A DNA stretch of 64,000 nt from Schauerella fraxinea (GTDB lineage: Bacteria; Pseudomonadota; Gammaproteobacteria; Burkholderiales; Burkholderiaceae_B): assembly GCA_030849945.1 (NCBI GenBank), contig JAVDKK010000004.1, positions 496,001 through 560,000 on the forward strand, read 5' to 3'. This document shows, piece after piece, positions 35,668 through 44,699 of the stretch (position 1 is the stretch's first letter; each line of letters opens with the position of its first letter). The notes beneath the pieces were generated by a model. The model did not search any database, was not told where the DNA came from, and worked only from the letters and a program-made list of their open reading frames with translations. The position numbers and the translations under genes are program-made.

Positions 35668-36742
35668 CGAGCGCGTTGAACCCGATCGTCACGCCGAAAT
35701 ACGCTGCCAGATCCTGATCGACCAATTGCTTGGCGTTTTTCAACGTCAGCGCCGTCAACGTCAGCAGGCGATAGCCGTCGTCGGATGCGGCAGCCGTCTC
35801 GAAGGGGTGGGCAACGGTCGATACCGAACCCGCCGCGCGGGTGAGTTCGGCCTGCGTCTGCTCACCGATCCACGCTTCGCCGGCACCGTAGCGAAACCCA
35901 GCGGCCGCGAGAAACTCGCGCATGGCGATAAGGTTCGCCGCCAAGGCGGTCGTCGTGAGATCGCTGCGCCAGAACGCGGCGCGCTTGGGCCGCACCTCGG
36001 CCATCTCTTTGCCCAACACGGGCGCCAAATGCACGTCGCGCGCGAACTGCAATCCCGTCGACAAGGCCTTCAAACCTTCGGCAGCCACTTCCTGTTGGCT
36101 GCGATACAGCGTGCTTTGCGCGCCCGGCGCGCGAAACTGCTTGCCGAAATCTGCCTCGGGCGCCCATGCGCCTGTCAGATCGGATGCGATGCGCGCGAGA
36201 TTGGCGGCAACCGCCGTCGACAACGCGCAGGCCGCTGCGAACGTCGGGCCGGATGGCGCGGCCAGCACGTCGCCATCGCCATACAGCAGCCATTCCAATG
36301 CCGGCAAACCTTGCACGGCCACGCTGCGGCCATACAACCCACCCGGCGCCAGATCGGCAGCGTCGGCCGCGCGCACCATCGTGCCCAGCTGCCGCGGCAC
36401 GATATTTCGCGGATCCGGCCAGAACGCGATGCGCTCGTAGCGGTTATCGGCCACCAACGGGCCGAAGCGCAAAAACGCGATGCCCGACCACGCCTGCACC
36501 GTCTCGCCGAATGCCGCCTTGACCGCGCTGGCTTCGGCCGGCTGCGGCGCGGGGCAATAGCGCGTGAGCGCGGTGTGCAACGCGGCTGTGGTGTTCACCC
36601 AGCGCTGCATGGCGGGCGCGATGTAGCCTGTGGCCAACCGCTGCCCCAGATCGGCCGGCACCGGCGCGGCGTAGGCGGCGGGTAGCGCGGCCGCGCCTGC
36701 GGCAGAAAGTGCAATCGCAACCAGGCAGCGTGAGACACGCAT
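35657..36742 (-). CDS. Imelysin-family periplasmic protein (second copy)
   Basis: 361 residues from the ATG at 36742, which shares one base with the stop of the di-haem gene. Residues 1-25 are a signal peptide. The mature part is a Peptidase_M75/imelysin-like helical protein: YIAPAMQRWVNTTAAL, VQAWSGIAFLRFGPL, and VQGLPALEWLLYGDG at the place of the GxHxxE motif of the paralogue, here changed. So it is a diverged imelysin, possibly without the metal site. Imelysins are iron-regulated and act with EfeO-type iron capture. Confidence 0.88.
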   Translation of the reverse strand: MRVSRCLVAIALSAAGAAALPAAYAAPVPADLGQRLATGYIAPAMQRWVNTTAALHTALTRYCPAPQPAEASAVKAAFGETVQAWSGIAFLRFGPLVADNRYERIAFWPDPRNIVPRQLGTMVRAADAADLAPGGLYGRSVAVQGLPALEWLLYGDGDVLAAPSGPTFAAACALSTAVAANLARIASDLTGAWAPEADFGKQFRAPGAQSTLYRSQQEVAAEGLKALSTGLQFARDVHLAPVLGKEMAEVRPKRAAFWRSDLTTTALAANLIAMREFLAAAGFRYGAGEAWIGEQTQAELTRAAGSVSTVAHPFETAAASDDGYRLLTLTALTLKNAKQLVDQDLAAYFGVTIGFNALDGD

Positions 36743-38373
36743 CACAAAGACTCCAGGAATCGAATCAGATCGGCGCGCTCGCCGGGCGACATCGCCACGA
36801 CCCGCTCGCGTGCCGCTTGCGCCTCGCCGCCGTGCCACAGGATGGCTTCCAGCAGCGTGCGGGCACGGCCATCATGCAGCCAGGTGGCTTGCGGATTGAC
36901 GGTCTTGGTCAAGCCGATGCCCCAGAGCGGCGGCGTGCGCCACTCGCGACCATTCGCCTCGCCGTCCGACACGCCGTCGGCCAAGCCATCGCCCATGTCG
37001 TGCACGAGCAAGTCGGTGTAGGGCCAAATCAACTGAAAGCGGTGCTCGGGGCGTTCGGCATCGCGGCGCGTCACGTACTTCGGCGTATGGCAGGCAATGC
37101 AGTTGGCGGCGTAAAACGCCTGTTTACCGGCCAGCACACGAGCATCGTCGATGTCGCGCCGTTCGGGCACGGCCAGATTGGATGAATAGGTCGCCACAAA
37201 TTCCATCAGGCGGCCCGGCACTTCTTCATCGCCCAAACGCGGCTGCGCGCCGTGCGGCATCTCGAAACACTGCTTTTGCGCCGGCGTGCAATCGCCGTAA
37301 TGGCTCGGAAACATCGGCGTCGACAAGCCCATGTCGTTGGAGAACGCGACCGCCGATTGTTGCGCCACCGTGGGCTGGGCAGCCTTCCAATTGAAGCGGC
37401 CCAGCACACGCTTGCCGGTCGTGCCATCGTGCACCCAATTGGGCTTGCCCGACACCCCGTCGGCCTGCTCGCGTGCGGCATTGGCCAGGATATCGTTCTC
37501 GTGAATCGCTTCCAGCAACCCCAAGCCGATCATCGGCGGGGCCAGCCGCGGTGAGATCTGCACATCCGGATGCATGGGGCCGTAGCCCAGGTCGGCAATG
37601 CGGTAGCGCGGTTGCATCAACGTCGCGGACTCGCTACCTGCCAGCGCCACCGGCACCTCTGTGTATTGAATGTCCAGATTGCCTTCGCCAGGCATGCCCG
37701 CCACGGCAAAGTTTTGCAGTTGCACGCCATATACCGGATCGCCGACGTCTACTGCGCGCTCTCGATCCACGGTCTTGTCGGACCCCGGTGTTTGCGGCAC
37801 CGTGGCGACGGCGCCCGGCGTGGGCGGCACAGCCAGTCGCATCAACAGCGCAACCGAGTCGGGCCGCTCGGACACCTCGAAGCCAGGAATCGTGCCGCGG
37901 CCATCCTTCACATGACAGGCCTGACAGGACCGCGCATTGAATAGCGGCCCCAAGCCGTCCGATGCTTGGGTGGACGACGGCGCCGATACCCAATCCTTGC
38001 GGAAGAGGCCATTGCCGATCAGGAAATTCTGCCGGCCTTCGAAGGTCAGATTGGCCGACGGATGCGAGAAGATATCGGCGTTGATCAATTTCTTGATCGT
38101 CGTCGCCCCCGCTTGCATCAATTCAAACGGTTCGGCCTTGGAAAACTCGGCGGCGGGCGCCGTGACATCGGCCACGCGCGCGCGATCGGCCGGCGTGAGG
38201 TCGTCACGCTGCAAGGCCTCAGGCGAAGCGGCAACAGTCGCGGCGGGGCTCAGCGCGCCGACCACTGGCGCGCCGTTTGCCGCTGCGCTGGGCACCGGCG
38301 GACCGGCGCTCAAGGCCGCGGCGCTGATGGCCAGCACCGCGGCGCCCCCAAGCAGAACGCGCCCGTGGATCAC
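36742..38373 (-). CDS. Di-haem oxidoreductase family protein (DUF1111)
   Basis: 543 residues with a signal peptide (residues 1-23). Two CxxCH haem-binding motifs, CQACH at about 150 and CIACH at about 425, agree with the di-haem, CcpA/MauG-like fold known for DUF1111. GLGLLEAIHENDI and LWGIGLTKTVNP are typical. It is probably a periplasmic redox partner in iron acquisition (for instance oxidising Fe(II) or maturing its imelysin neighbours). The start overlaps the preceding gene by 4 bp. Confidence 0.92.
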   Translation of the reverse strand: MIHGRVLLGGAAVLAISAAALSAGPPVPSAAANGAPVVGALSPAATVAASPEALQRDDLTPADRARVADVTAPAAEFSKAEPFELMQAGATTIKKLINADIFSHPSANLTFEGRQNFLIGNGLFRKDWVSAPSSTQASDGLGPLFNARSCQACHVKDGRGTIPGFEVSERPDSVALLMRLAVPPTPGAVATVPQTPGSDKTVDRERAVDVGDPVYGVQLQNFAVAGMPGEGNLDIQYTEVPVALAGSESATLMQPRYRIADLGYGPMHPDVQISPRLAPPMIGLGLLEAIHENDILANAAREQADGVSGKPNWVHDGTTGKRVLGRFNWKAAQPTVAQQSAVAFSNDMGLSTPMFPSHYGDCTPAQKQCFEMPHGAQPRLGDEEVPGRLMEFVATYSSNLAVPERRDIDDARVLAGKQAFYAANCIACHTPKYVTRRDAERPEHRFQLIWPYTDLLVHDMGDGLADGVSDGEANGREWRTPPLWGIGLTKTVNPQATWLHDGRARTLLEAILWHGGEAQAARERVVAMSPGERADLIRFLESL

Positions 38374-39671
38374 TGGAACACGGCGTTGGGATTGTCCAGG
38401 CTATCGGAGCCTTCGAGCTTGATATCGCCCAATTCCAGCGCCACGATCACCCGCTCGAGGCTGCGCGTTTGATCGATCAGGCGATCGATCGCGCCCTGCA
38501 CGACCGCGTTGCCTTCCTTATTGCCTTCCGCAATCATCTGGTCGTACGTCTCGACCTTCTCGGCGCGTTCCTTCAGTACGGTCATCGCGGCAACCGTGGC
38601 GTCAAGCTTGGCGCGCACTTCGGCATCGAGCTTGGGGTCACGCGCGCGCACCAGATCGGAGAGGCTCGCGCCGCTCACTTCCTTGCCGTCCGGGCGGACA
38701 TACTTGCCGAGATAAACGTTTCGAATGCCCAACTGATTGTAGAAGTGCGAATTGTGGGTGTTGTCGGCAAAGCAATCGTGCTCTTCTTCGGGATCGTGCA
38801 GGATCAGACCCAGCCGCATGCGTTCGCCGGCCAGCTCGCCATACGACAAACTGCCCAGACCGGTCAGCATCGCGGTCAACCCGGCTTTGGGATCGGTCAC
38901 GACCGCTTGGCGCGCCGCGCCTTTGCTGTCCCAATTGCCCACCATTTCTTCGAGATCGGTAACGAGCAGATCGGTCACTGCCTTCAAGAATTGAATGCGG
39001 CGTTCGCAGTTGCCGCCCGTGCATTGCTTGGGATCGAAATCGGTAAACGGGCGATTGCCGGCGTGACGCTCTTGCGGCGTGCCGGTGCGATCCGCGGGCG
39101 CCGCGCCCGATCCGTTGAGATCCTGACCCCACAACATGAATTCGATCGCGTGATACCCGGTCGACACGTTGGCTTCGTTGCCGTCGGCCTCGTGCAGCAC
39201 CTCGGACAGCAACTTCGGCGTGATCGTGCTGGCGTCGATGGCCTTGCCGCCCACGGTGAGTTTCGGATTGGCGATCAAGTTGACGGCGTAATACGCATTG
39301 GCGTCGCTCTCGGTGCCGTAGGAAGCATCGACGTAATCGAGCATGCCCTCGTCCAACGGCCATGCATTCACGCGCCCTTCCCAATCGTCGACCACGGGAT
39401 TGCCAAAGCGAAACGCTTCGGTTTGCTGATACGGCACGCGTGCGGCAATCCAGGCTTCACGTGCTTTACGCAGCGTGGCATCGCTGGGCGTGGCGATCAG
39501 CGCGTCGATCGCGCCGCGCAAGGTTTTCGCCGTGGAAAGCGCGTCCTGATAGCCGGCCTGCGCAATATTCGAATAGGTCGCCACCACCGCAGTCGGTTGA
39601 ACGTCGGCCGCATGGGCCACGCCCGCCGACAACGCCGCGGCCAACATGGCCACCTGCATCAATTTGCGCAT
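38370..39671 (-). CDS. Imelysin-family protein (IrpA-like), first gene of the operon
   Basis: 433 residues from the ATG at 39671, with AAGGAG six bases upstream. Residues 1-21 are a signal peptide ending GVAHAA. The GxHxxE motif is intact in STGYHAIEFMLWGQD. The related NRPFTDF and NVYLGKYVRPDG stretches are typical of iron-regulated IrpA-type imelysins. The four genes of this operon overlap by 1-11 bp, so the products are likely made together under iron control. Confidence 0.93.
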   Translation of the reverse strand: MRKLMQVAMLAAALSAGVAHAADVQPTAVVATYSNIAQAGYQDALSTAKTLRGAIDALIATPSDATLRKAREAWIAARVPYQQTEAFRFGNPVVDDWEGRVNAWPLDEGMLDYVDASYGTESDANAYYAVNLIANPKLTVGGKAIDASTITPKLLSEVLHEADGNEANVSTGYHAIEFMLWGQDLNGSGAAPADRTGTPQERHAGNRPFTDFDPKQCTGGNCERRIQFLKAVTDLLVTDLEEMVGNWDSKGAARQAVVTDPKAGLTAMLTGLGSLSYGELAGERMRLGLILHDPEEEHDCFADNTHNSHFYNQLGIRNVYLGKYVRPDGKEVSGASLSDLVRARDPKLDAEVRAKLDATVAAMTVLKERAEKVETYDQMIAEGNKEGNAVVQGAIDRLIDQTRSLERVIVALELGDIKLEGSDSLDNPNAVFQ

Positions 39672-40120
39672 TGCGCACTCCTTCAAGCGCGCAAACAGCC
39701 CCGCGGGCCATCGCGCATAGCGGTCAAAACACTGGAGATGAAATTGTAAACGATTTACGTTCGCGCATTCAGCATGAAGTCAGCATCTCAGACTGACTTA
39801 CGGGTCGGTCAAAGCGCCGGGAATGCGCCGGGGTAACGCCATGCGATGCGCACCAAAACAGTGCCTGACGCTCGCATGCAGTGCATGAAGGGCAAGAATA
39901 AGGAGACGAACGGCCAACCGGACATCATCGGCGCGCATATCAAAAGATGCCGCGTCGGCACGCTCCCGATACGCCACACCATAGGCGACGCCTTCGAATA
40001 TCTGGCGACATTCCATGCGAATTATCGTCGGCAAAAATTGGCATCGATATTGCTTTGGAAACGGGTATACAAGTTTGTCGCCCAGCGCACAGACTGCCCT
40101 TTACCTTCGTAGGAGTTGTC
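39672..40120. other. Divergent gap between the imelysin operon and the NrtA-type ABC genes
   Basis: About 450 bp without a supported gene. GTAAA-CGA-TTTAC at 39746-39758, 75 bp upstream of the imelysin start, is a palindrome in the place expected for a metal regulator, but it does not match the Fur consensus well. A GTATAC-containing AT-rich segment lies near 40070 before the ABC operon. No RNA gene is seen. Confidence 0.4.
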
Positions 40121-41128
40121 ATGACCACGCGTTCCCGCCTCGCCGATCCCACCCGTCGCCGTCTCGTTCAAACCGCTGCAGGTGCATTGACCCTTGCCGC
40201 GATCGGCGCGCCTGCCGTGTTGCGGGCACAAACGGCACCCAAGATCCGCATCGGGTATTGGCCGGTCGCGTCAGGCCTGCCCTTCTATGCGGCCATCGAA
40301 AAAGGCTACTTCAAGGAAGCTGGGCTGGATGTGGAAGCGATGAAATTCGCCGGCGCCCAGCAGGTGATGGAAGCCATGCTGTCCGGTCGCTCCGACGGTA
40401 GCGCCAACGGCACCGGATCCGGCAATTTGGCGATTGGCGAGATTGCGTCGCCCGGGCTCTTCAAGATCTTCTGCGCCAATCCGACCAACGCCAAATATGT
40501 GCTGGACGAGTTCATCGTCCCGAAGGACAGTCCGATTCAATCGATCGCCGAACTGAAGGGCAAGCGCGTGGGTTCCGGCCCCGGCATTCAGAATATGACG
40601 ATCACGAAGGCGATCCTGGAGAAGGCCGGCGCCACGGGCGCCACCGTAACCGAACTGGCGATCAGCCAGCACGTGGCTGCCGTGGCCGCAGGCCAACTCG
40701 ACGCCTGCTACACGCTGGAACCCACCGGCACGGTGGGTCGTTTGAGCGGCACGACGCGCGTGCTCGAGCCGGGCGTGGTTGCGAAATACATCCTGGGCGA
40801 CCCCATGGCGCCATGGTTCGGCGGCTCGGCCACGCTCACCACCGAATTCATCAAGAAAAACCCCGAAGTCACCAAGCGCTTCATCGCGGCCTATCTCAAA
40901 GGCGTCGAGCTGGTGCGCAATCAGCCGGACGAAGCGCGCCCGTTCATGAAGGGCTACACGGCCATCGAAGGACCGATGACCAATGAAGTACCGCTGGCGG
41001 CATACACCATGTACAACGAATTCACGCCCAGCGATATCGCCTACTTCCAGAAGTACTTCGATCTATTCACCGAGCGCGGCGTTTTCTCCACCAAGGTGGA
41101 TGTGGCCAGCCTGATCTACAAGGGTTAA
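40121..41128 (+). CDS. NrtA/SsuA/TauA-type ABC transporter binding protein, Tat-exported
   Basis: 335 residues from the ATG at 40121, with GTAGGAG five bases upstream. The leader DPTRRRLVQTAAGALTLAAI, with twin arginines, indicates Tat export. The mature part is NMT1/SsuA-like: KIRIGYWPVASGLPFYAAIEKGYFKEAGLDVE. It is the first gene of a three-gene operon with permease and ATPase. The ligand could be a sulfonate, nitrile, thiamine precursor or other small organic molecule; it cannot be told from sequence. Confidence 0.92.
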   Translation: MTTRSRLADPTRRRLVQTAAGALTLAAIGAPAVLRAQTAPKIRIGYWPVASGLPFYAAIEKGYFKEAGLDVEAMKFAGAQQVMEAMLSGRSDGSANGTGSGNLAIGEIASPGLFKIFCANPTNAKYVLDEFIVPKDSPIQSIAELKGKRVGSGPGIQNMTITKAILEKAGATGATVTELAISQHVAAVAAGQLDACYTLEPTGTVGRLSGTTRVLEPGVVAKYILGDPMAPWFGGSATLTTEFIKKNPEVTKRFIAAYLKGVELVRNQPDEARPFMKGYTAIEGPMTNEVPLAAYTMYNEFTPSDIAYFQKYFDLFTERGVFSTKVDVASLIYKG

Positions 41129-41130
41129 GC

Positions 41131-41928
41131 ATGACCGCAGTTGCCAAAGCACCCGCTACCAAAGCGCCGCGGCCGTCCTACACCTCGCGCCTGCTGCCGT
41201 TGATCGGCCCGATCGTGTTGTTCCTTGTGTGGGATATTGTGGTCCGGCTCAAGCTCGTGAGTCCGGTGCTGCTGCCCACCCCTTGGGCCACGCTCGTCGC
41301 ACTCTTCAATGGATTGATGGGCGGGCCGCTCCTCACCGACTTCCTGGCGTCGCTGTCGCGCATCATGCAGGCCTTCGTGCTGGCTGCGGTGGTCGGCGTG
41401 CCGCTGGGCGTTTTGTTGGGAAGCAACGAGCGCGCGTACCGCAGCGTCGAATTTCTGATCGACTTCTTCCGGTCCACGCCCTCCTCCGCGCTCATTCCGT
41501 TGTTCCTGATGATTTTTGGCGTGAGCGATCTCAACAAGGTCGCGATCGCTGCATTTGCAGCGGTCCTCGTCATCCTGTTCAACAGCGCCTACGGCGTGAT
41601 CAACGCGCGCAAGCAGCGGGTGATGGCGGCACGCGTGATGGGCGCGACCCGCTGGCAGATCTTCAAGGATGTACTGATCTGGGAAAGCCTGCAGCCCACC
41701 TTCGTGGGATTGCGCAGCGGCGTCTCGATGGCACTGGTCATCGTGATCGTGGCCGAAATGTTCATCGGGTCCGAAACCGGCCTGGGCAATCGCATCATCA
41801 ATGCGCAACAGGTGCTGAACGTACGCGACATGTATGCCGCGATTCTGGCCGCCGGCGCGCTCGGCTACATCCTCAATATCGTCTTTCTCGTGCTCGAGAA
41901 ACGTGTCGTGCACTGGAGCGGCCGCTAA
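41131..41928 (+). CDS. ABC transporter permease (SsuC/TauC type)
   Basis: 265 residues with about six membrane segments and the EAA-like loop RVMGATRWQIFKDVLIWESL. It starts 2 bp after the binding-protein stop, and its stop overlaps the ATPase start by one base (TAATG), so translation is coupled. Confidence 0.93.
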   Translation: MTAVAKAPATKAPRPSYTSRLLPLIGPIVLFLVWDIVVRLKLVSPVLLPTPWATLVALFNGLMGGPLLTDFLASLSRIMQAFVLAAVVGVPLGVLLGSNERAYRSVEFLIDFFRSTPSSALIPLFLMIFGVSDLNKVAIAAFAAVLVILFNSAYGVINARKQRVMAARVMGATRWQIFKDVLIWESLQPTFVGLRSGVSMALVIVIVAEMFIGSETGLGNRIINAQQVLNVRDMYAAILAAGALGYILNIVFLVLEKRVVHWSGR

Positions 41929-42749
41929 TGAATACCGTCGTCAATCCTCTCCTCGCCCCGTCACCCGTGGGCGCTCCCTTCAAGCCCGGGCCGGCCGGCA
42001 CCCACATCACCATTCGGGGGCTGACCAAATACTTTGCGGGCTGGCCGCTGTACGAAGACTTCGACCTGGATATTCCCAAAGGCAAAATCGTTTCGGTATT
42101 CGGACCCAACGGCTGCGGCAAATCGACGCTCATCAATATGATCGCCGGGCTGATTCCGGTAGACCATGGCGAGATCCTGTTCGACGGCAAATCGCTGGCG
42201 CAAACCAAAATCGGCTATGTCTTCCAGAACTATCGTGAAGCGTTGTTTCCATGGTTGCGCACGATCGACAACATCGCTTATCCGCTCAAGCTCGAAGGCC
42301 GCTCGAAAGCCGACGTGAACCGTCGACTTGAAGAACTCGTCGCCTCATTCGACGTCAAGTTCGACCTCAATCGTTATCCGTACGAATTGTCGGGCGGACA
42401 GCAGCAAACGGCGTCCATCATGCGGGCGCTGGCACCGGGCCCCGAAGTGCTGTTTCTGGACGAGCCCTTTTCGGCGCTCGACTTCGAGATGACGCTCTTC
42501 ATCCGCGAAAAGCTGCAGGAGGTGTTCATGACCACGGGCACCACCATGATGCTGGTGTCGCATGATCTGGAAGAAGCCGTTTACCTGGCCGACGAAATCC
42601 TGCTGCTTACCAAACGTCCCACCCAGATTGCGCGCATCCTGAAGTATGAGGAGGCGCGCCCCCGCACGGTAGACACGTTAAGTGAACCGAGCTTCATCAG
42701 CGCCAAGAAGCTCAGCCTGGAGATCTTTCAACAAGAGGTGCGCAAATAG
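41928..42749 (+). CDS. ABC transporter ATP-binding protein (SsuB/TauB type)
   Basis: 273 residues from the ATG at 41928 in the TAATG overlap; the frame is open further upstream inside the permease but is not coding there. Walker A GPNGCGKST, Walker B LFLDEPFSALD and the switch His in LVSHDLEEAV are intact. The signature is LSGGQQQTA: the residue after QQ that is normally Arg is Thr, and SIMRAL replaces AIARAL. This is unusual but probably still active. It powers the preceding permease. Confidence 0.92.
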   Translation: MNTVVNPLLAPSPVGAPFKPGPAGTHITIRGLTKYFAGWPLYEDFDLDIPKGKIVSVFGPNGCGKSTLINMIAGLIPVDHGEILFDGKSLAQTKIGYVFQNYREALFPWLRTIDNIAYPLKLEGRSKADVNRRLEELVASFDVKFDLNRYPYELSGGQQQTASIMRALAPGPEVLFLDEPFSALDFEMTLFIREKLQEVFMTTGTTMMLVSHDLEEAVYLADEILLLTKRPTQIARILKYEEARPRTVDTLSEPSFISAKKLSLEIFQQEVRK

Positions 42750-42768
42750 TGGCGGCGGCGACGTGGGC

Positions 42769-43368
42769 TTAGCGCCGGTTCAAGCGCCAGCGCGGCGACA
42801 CGCGCCACAGCACCCGACGGCTGGGCTGCGCAGGTTGCAGCCAGCCGCGCAGCAGACGCGTGATGACGGGAATGCATACGAACGACAAAATCGGCGTCAT
42901 CGTGGCCGTGGTGATGAGCACCCGCCAGAACAAAGGCAAACTCGCCAATTGATCCTTGAAGATGAACGAGAACAACAGCAGCATCGGAAAGTAGGCGATC
43001 CAGATGCTCACGGCCTGCTTCCAGCGCGGGGGCGCCAGCTTGGGCGAACCGAACCACGTGTCCATGCCGCTGGCACGATCGATCCGGCTGTCGAGCACCA
43101 ACCCCGTGCCGCGCTCCAGCCACATCCGGCGCGGCAGCGAGTGTTCGAAGCGATGCAGGCTATCCGGCGCGTCGAATCGCATCACGATCTGAAACTGGTC
43201 GCTACCCTCGGGCGGGTGCAGCACGCCCGATCCGAGAAATCCCGGAAATCCCGCTGCGAGGATCTCGCCCTGTCGCATCCATTCGCGAAAGTCGGCATAA
43301 CGCTCCGGCGAAATGTGCCGGGTGACCATCATCGTGACGGGGGCGGGAAGAGCTTGCGAGTGCTGCAT
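42769..43368 (-). CDS. ABM-domain protein with C-terminal membrane anchor
   Basis: 199 residues. The first 100 form an antibiotic-biosynthesis-monooxygenase-like ferredoxin fold (MMVTRHISPERYADFREWM, FPGFLGSGVLHPPEGSDQFQIVMRF). Two membrane helices follow (about 120-142 and 150-172), then a basic tail. Such membrane-anchored ABM proteins are widespread and poorly studied. It is convergent with the ABC operon. Confidence 0.85.
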   Translation of the reverse strand: MQHSQALPAPVTMMVTRHISPERYADFREWMRQGEILAAGFPGFLGSGVLHPPEGSDQFQIVMRFDAPDSLHRFEHSLPRRMWLERGTGLVLDSRIDRASGMDTWFGSPKLAPPRWKQAVSIWIAYFPMLLLFSFIFKDQLASLPLFWRVLITTATMTPILSFVCIPVITRLLRGWLQPAQPSRRVLWRVSPRWRLNRR

Positions 43369-43675
43369 GGTGACACCTGGAGATTTCGTGCCGCGGCAAA
43401 GTGCGCTGCGTCAGTACTTACCCTAGCAAAACCTATGCCAACTTTTGTGCGATGCAGCACAGCGGGCGCGCGAACATAAACGGGAACGAGACCGCATGCG
43501 GCCTGCAGCCATGATGACCGCATGGCATCACATGATCGGCATGATTCCGGTCGCGCCGCGATGGCGCCTTTTTATGTCTGAGACGATGTCTTCTAGCCAA
43601 TCGATGCCCCGGACTTTGAACCAACTTAGTGAAAACCCTTAAATCAGCACTGTATTGGTGCATACGGGAGAACAT
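43369..43675. other. Divergent gap between the ABM gene and hpxZ
   Basis: About 300 bp without a supported gene; the short frames here lack family resemblance. It presumably holds both promoters. No clear operator or RNA gene is seen. Confidence 0.4.
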
Positions 43676-44059
43676 ATGGAAATCAATCGCCCCGACGTCT
43701 TGGCATCGCTCACCGTTGCCTTTGAACGGTATGAACGTGCACTGGTGACCAACGACGTCCAGGAACTCGATGCGCTGTTCTGGAATAGCCCCCACACCGT
43801 GCGTTATGGTGCCGGTGAAAATCTTCACGGCTACGACGCCATCGCCGCCTTTCGCGCGGCACGGCCGGGCAAGGGCCTGGACCGTGCGATCACCTCACAA
43901 GTACTGACCACGTTCGGCGACAGCTTTGGCACCGCGAGCATGACATTTTCCCGTGCCGGGGACGCCGCGATCGGTCGGCAAAGCCAGACGTGGGTGAAGT
44001 TTGCTGAAGGGTGGCGCGTGACGGCGGCGCATGTGAGCACGCTGAAGAGCCCGGCGTAG
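43676..44059 (+). CDS. hpxZ: HpxZ-like SnoaL-fold protein (oxalurate catabolism family)
   Basis: 127 residues from the ATG at 43676, with ACGGGAG five bases upstream. It matches the HpxZ/AtzH-like family (DUF3225): ALFWNSPHTVRYGAGENLHGYDAI, FRAARPGKGLDRAI, and GRQSQTWVKFAEGWRVTAAHVS. In Klebsiella hpxZ belongs to the purine/oxalurate genes; its exact reaction is unknown, and related AtzH proteins assist amide hydrolases. No oxalurate amidohydrolase is next to it here. The NrtA-type ABC operon 900 bp upstream could supply the substrate (inference). The repeat array starts 34 bp downstream. Confidence 0.85.
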   Translation: MEINRPDVLASLTVAFERYERALVTNDVQELDALFWNSPHTVRYGAGENLHGYDAIAAFRAARPGKGLDRAITSQVLTTFGDSFGTASMTFSRAGDAAIGRQSQTWVKFAEGWRVTAAHVSTLKSPA

Positions 44060-44092
44060 GCGACGCTGCCTGGCGACGCATGATGGTGTGAG

Positions 44093-44169
44093 TTATGCAC
44101 GGCAATTGTGGACAACCTTGAGGACAGTGCGTGTGCAGGTGAGAAAAACGCAGTGCTCCCAAGGGGTTA
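44093..44169. promoter_or_regulatory. Array unit 1 (diverged)
   Basis: Boxes TTATGCACG (44093-44101) and TGTGGACAA (44107-44115); CAA-GGGG-TTA at 44160-44169. This is the most diverged unit, but its geometry is identical. Confidence 0.7.
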
Positions 44170-44275
44170 CACGGTGCGAGCAGACTTGAACCACGTGACC
44201 GAAGTTATCGGTCGGATGAGCAAGCCAAAGTGTGCTGATCTTCACTCGGGCGCAGCCGATCGCAGCCCTCTAGGG

Positions 44276-44376
44276 TTATCCCCAAGAAGTGTGGACAAGC
44301 CTTGGGATAGTTTGCTGGCAACCGTCAAATTCGCATGCCTTTCAAGTACTTAAGGCAAGCGGGTCAAAACTGTCCA
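44276..44376. promoter_or_regulatory. Array unit 2
   Basis: Boxes at 44276-44284 and 44290-44298; CAA-GTAC-TTA at 44343-44352. A 263-bp interval to the next unit contains an AT-rich segment (44404-44436). Confidence 0.8.
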
Positions 44377-44538
44377 TGTGCGCATGGATTGCACATCTCA
44401 ACAGGTTAAACCGTAAAAAAAACTGGATTTATAACCAGTGCAATGGGACTTACGCCAGCGGGTTGAGCCGATCGTCGCATGCCGACGATGCCTCACGCTC
44501 AGTCCGGCACCGATCCAAACCAACCAGTGGCCGCTCAG

Positions 44539-44638
44539 TTATCCCCAATAAATGGGGATAAGCCTCGGGAAAGCCGGCTAAGAACTCGACTATCTCCCTA
44601 TATTTCAAACACTTAACTCGTGCGGGCCGATTCTACCC
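44539..44638. promoter_or_regulatory. Array unit 3 (perfect palindrome)
   Basis: TTATCCCCA (44539-44547) and TGGGGATAA (44553-44561) are exact complements around ATAAA; CAA-ACAC-TTA at 44606-44615. Confidence 0.8.
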
Positions 44639-44699
44639 AAACGTGCCCAGCGCGCAAGATTCACACGACTCAACGTTGAATCTCACGCACCTCACCATG

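Noticed and set aside
43445..43642. 65-residue plus-strand ORF before hpxZ
   Set aside because: No ribosome site or recognisable sequence; it overlaps the likely promoters.
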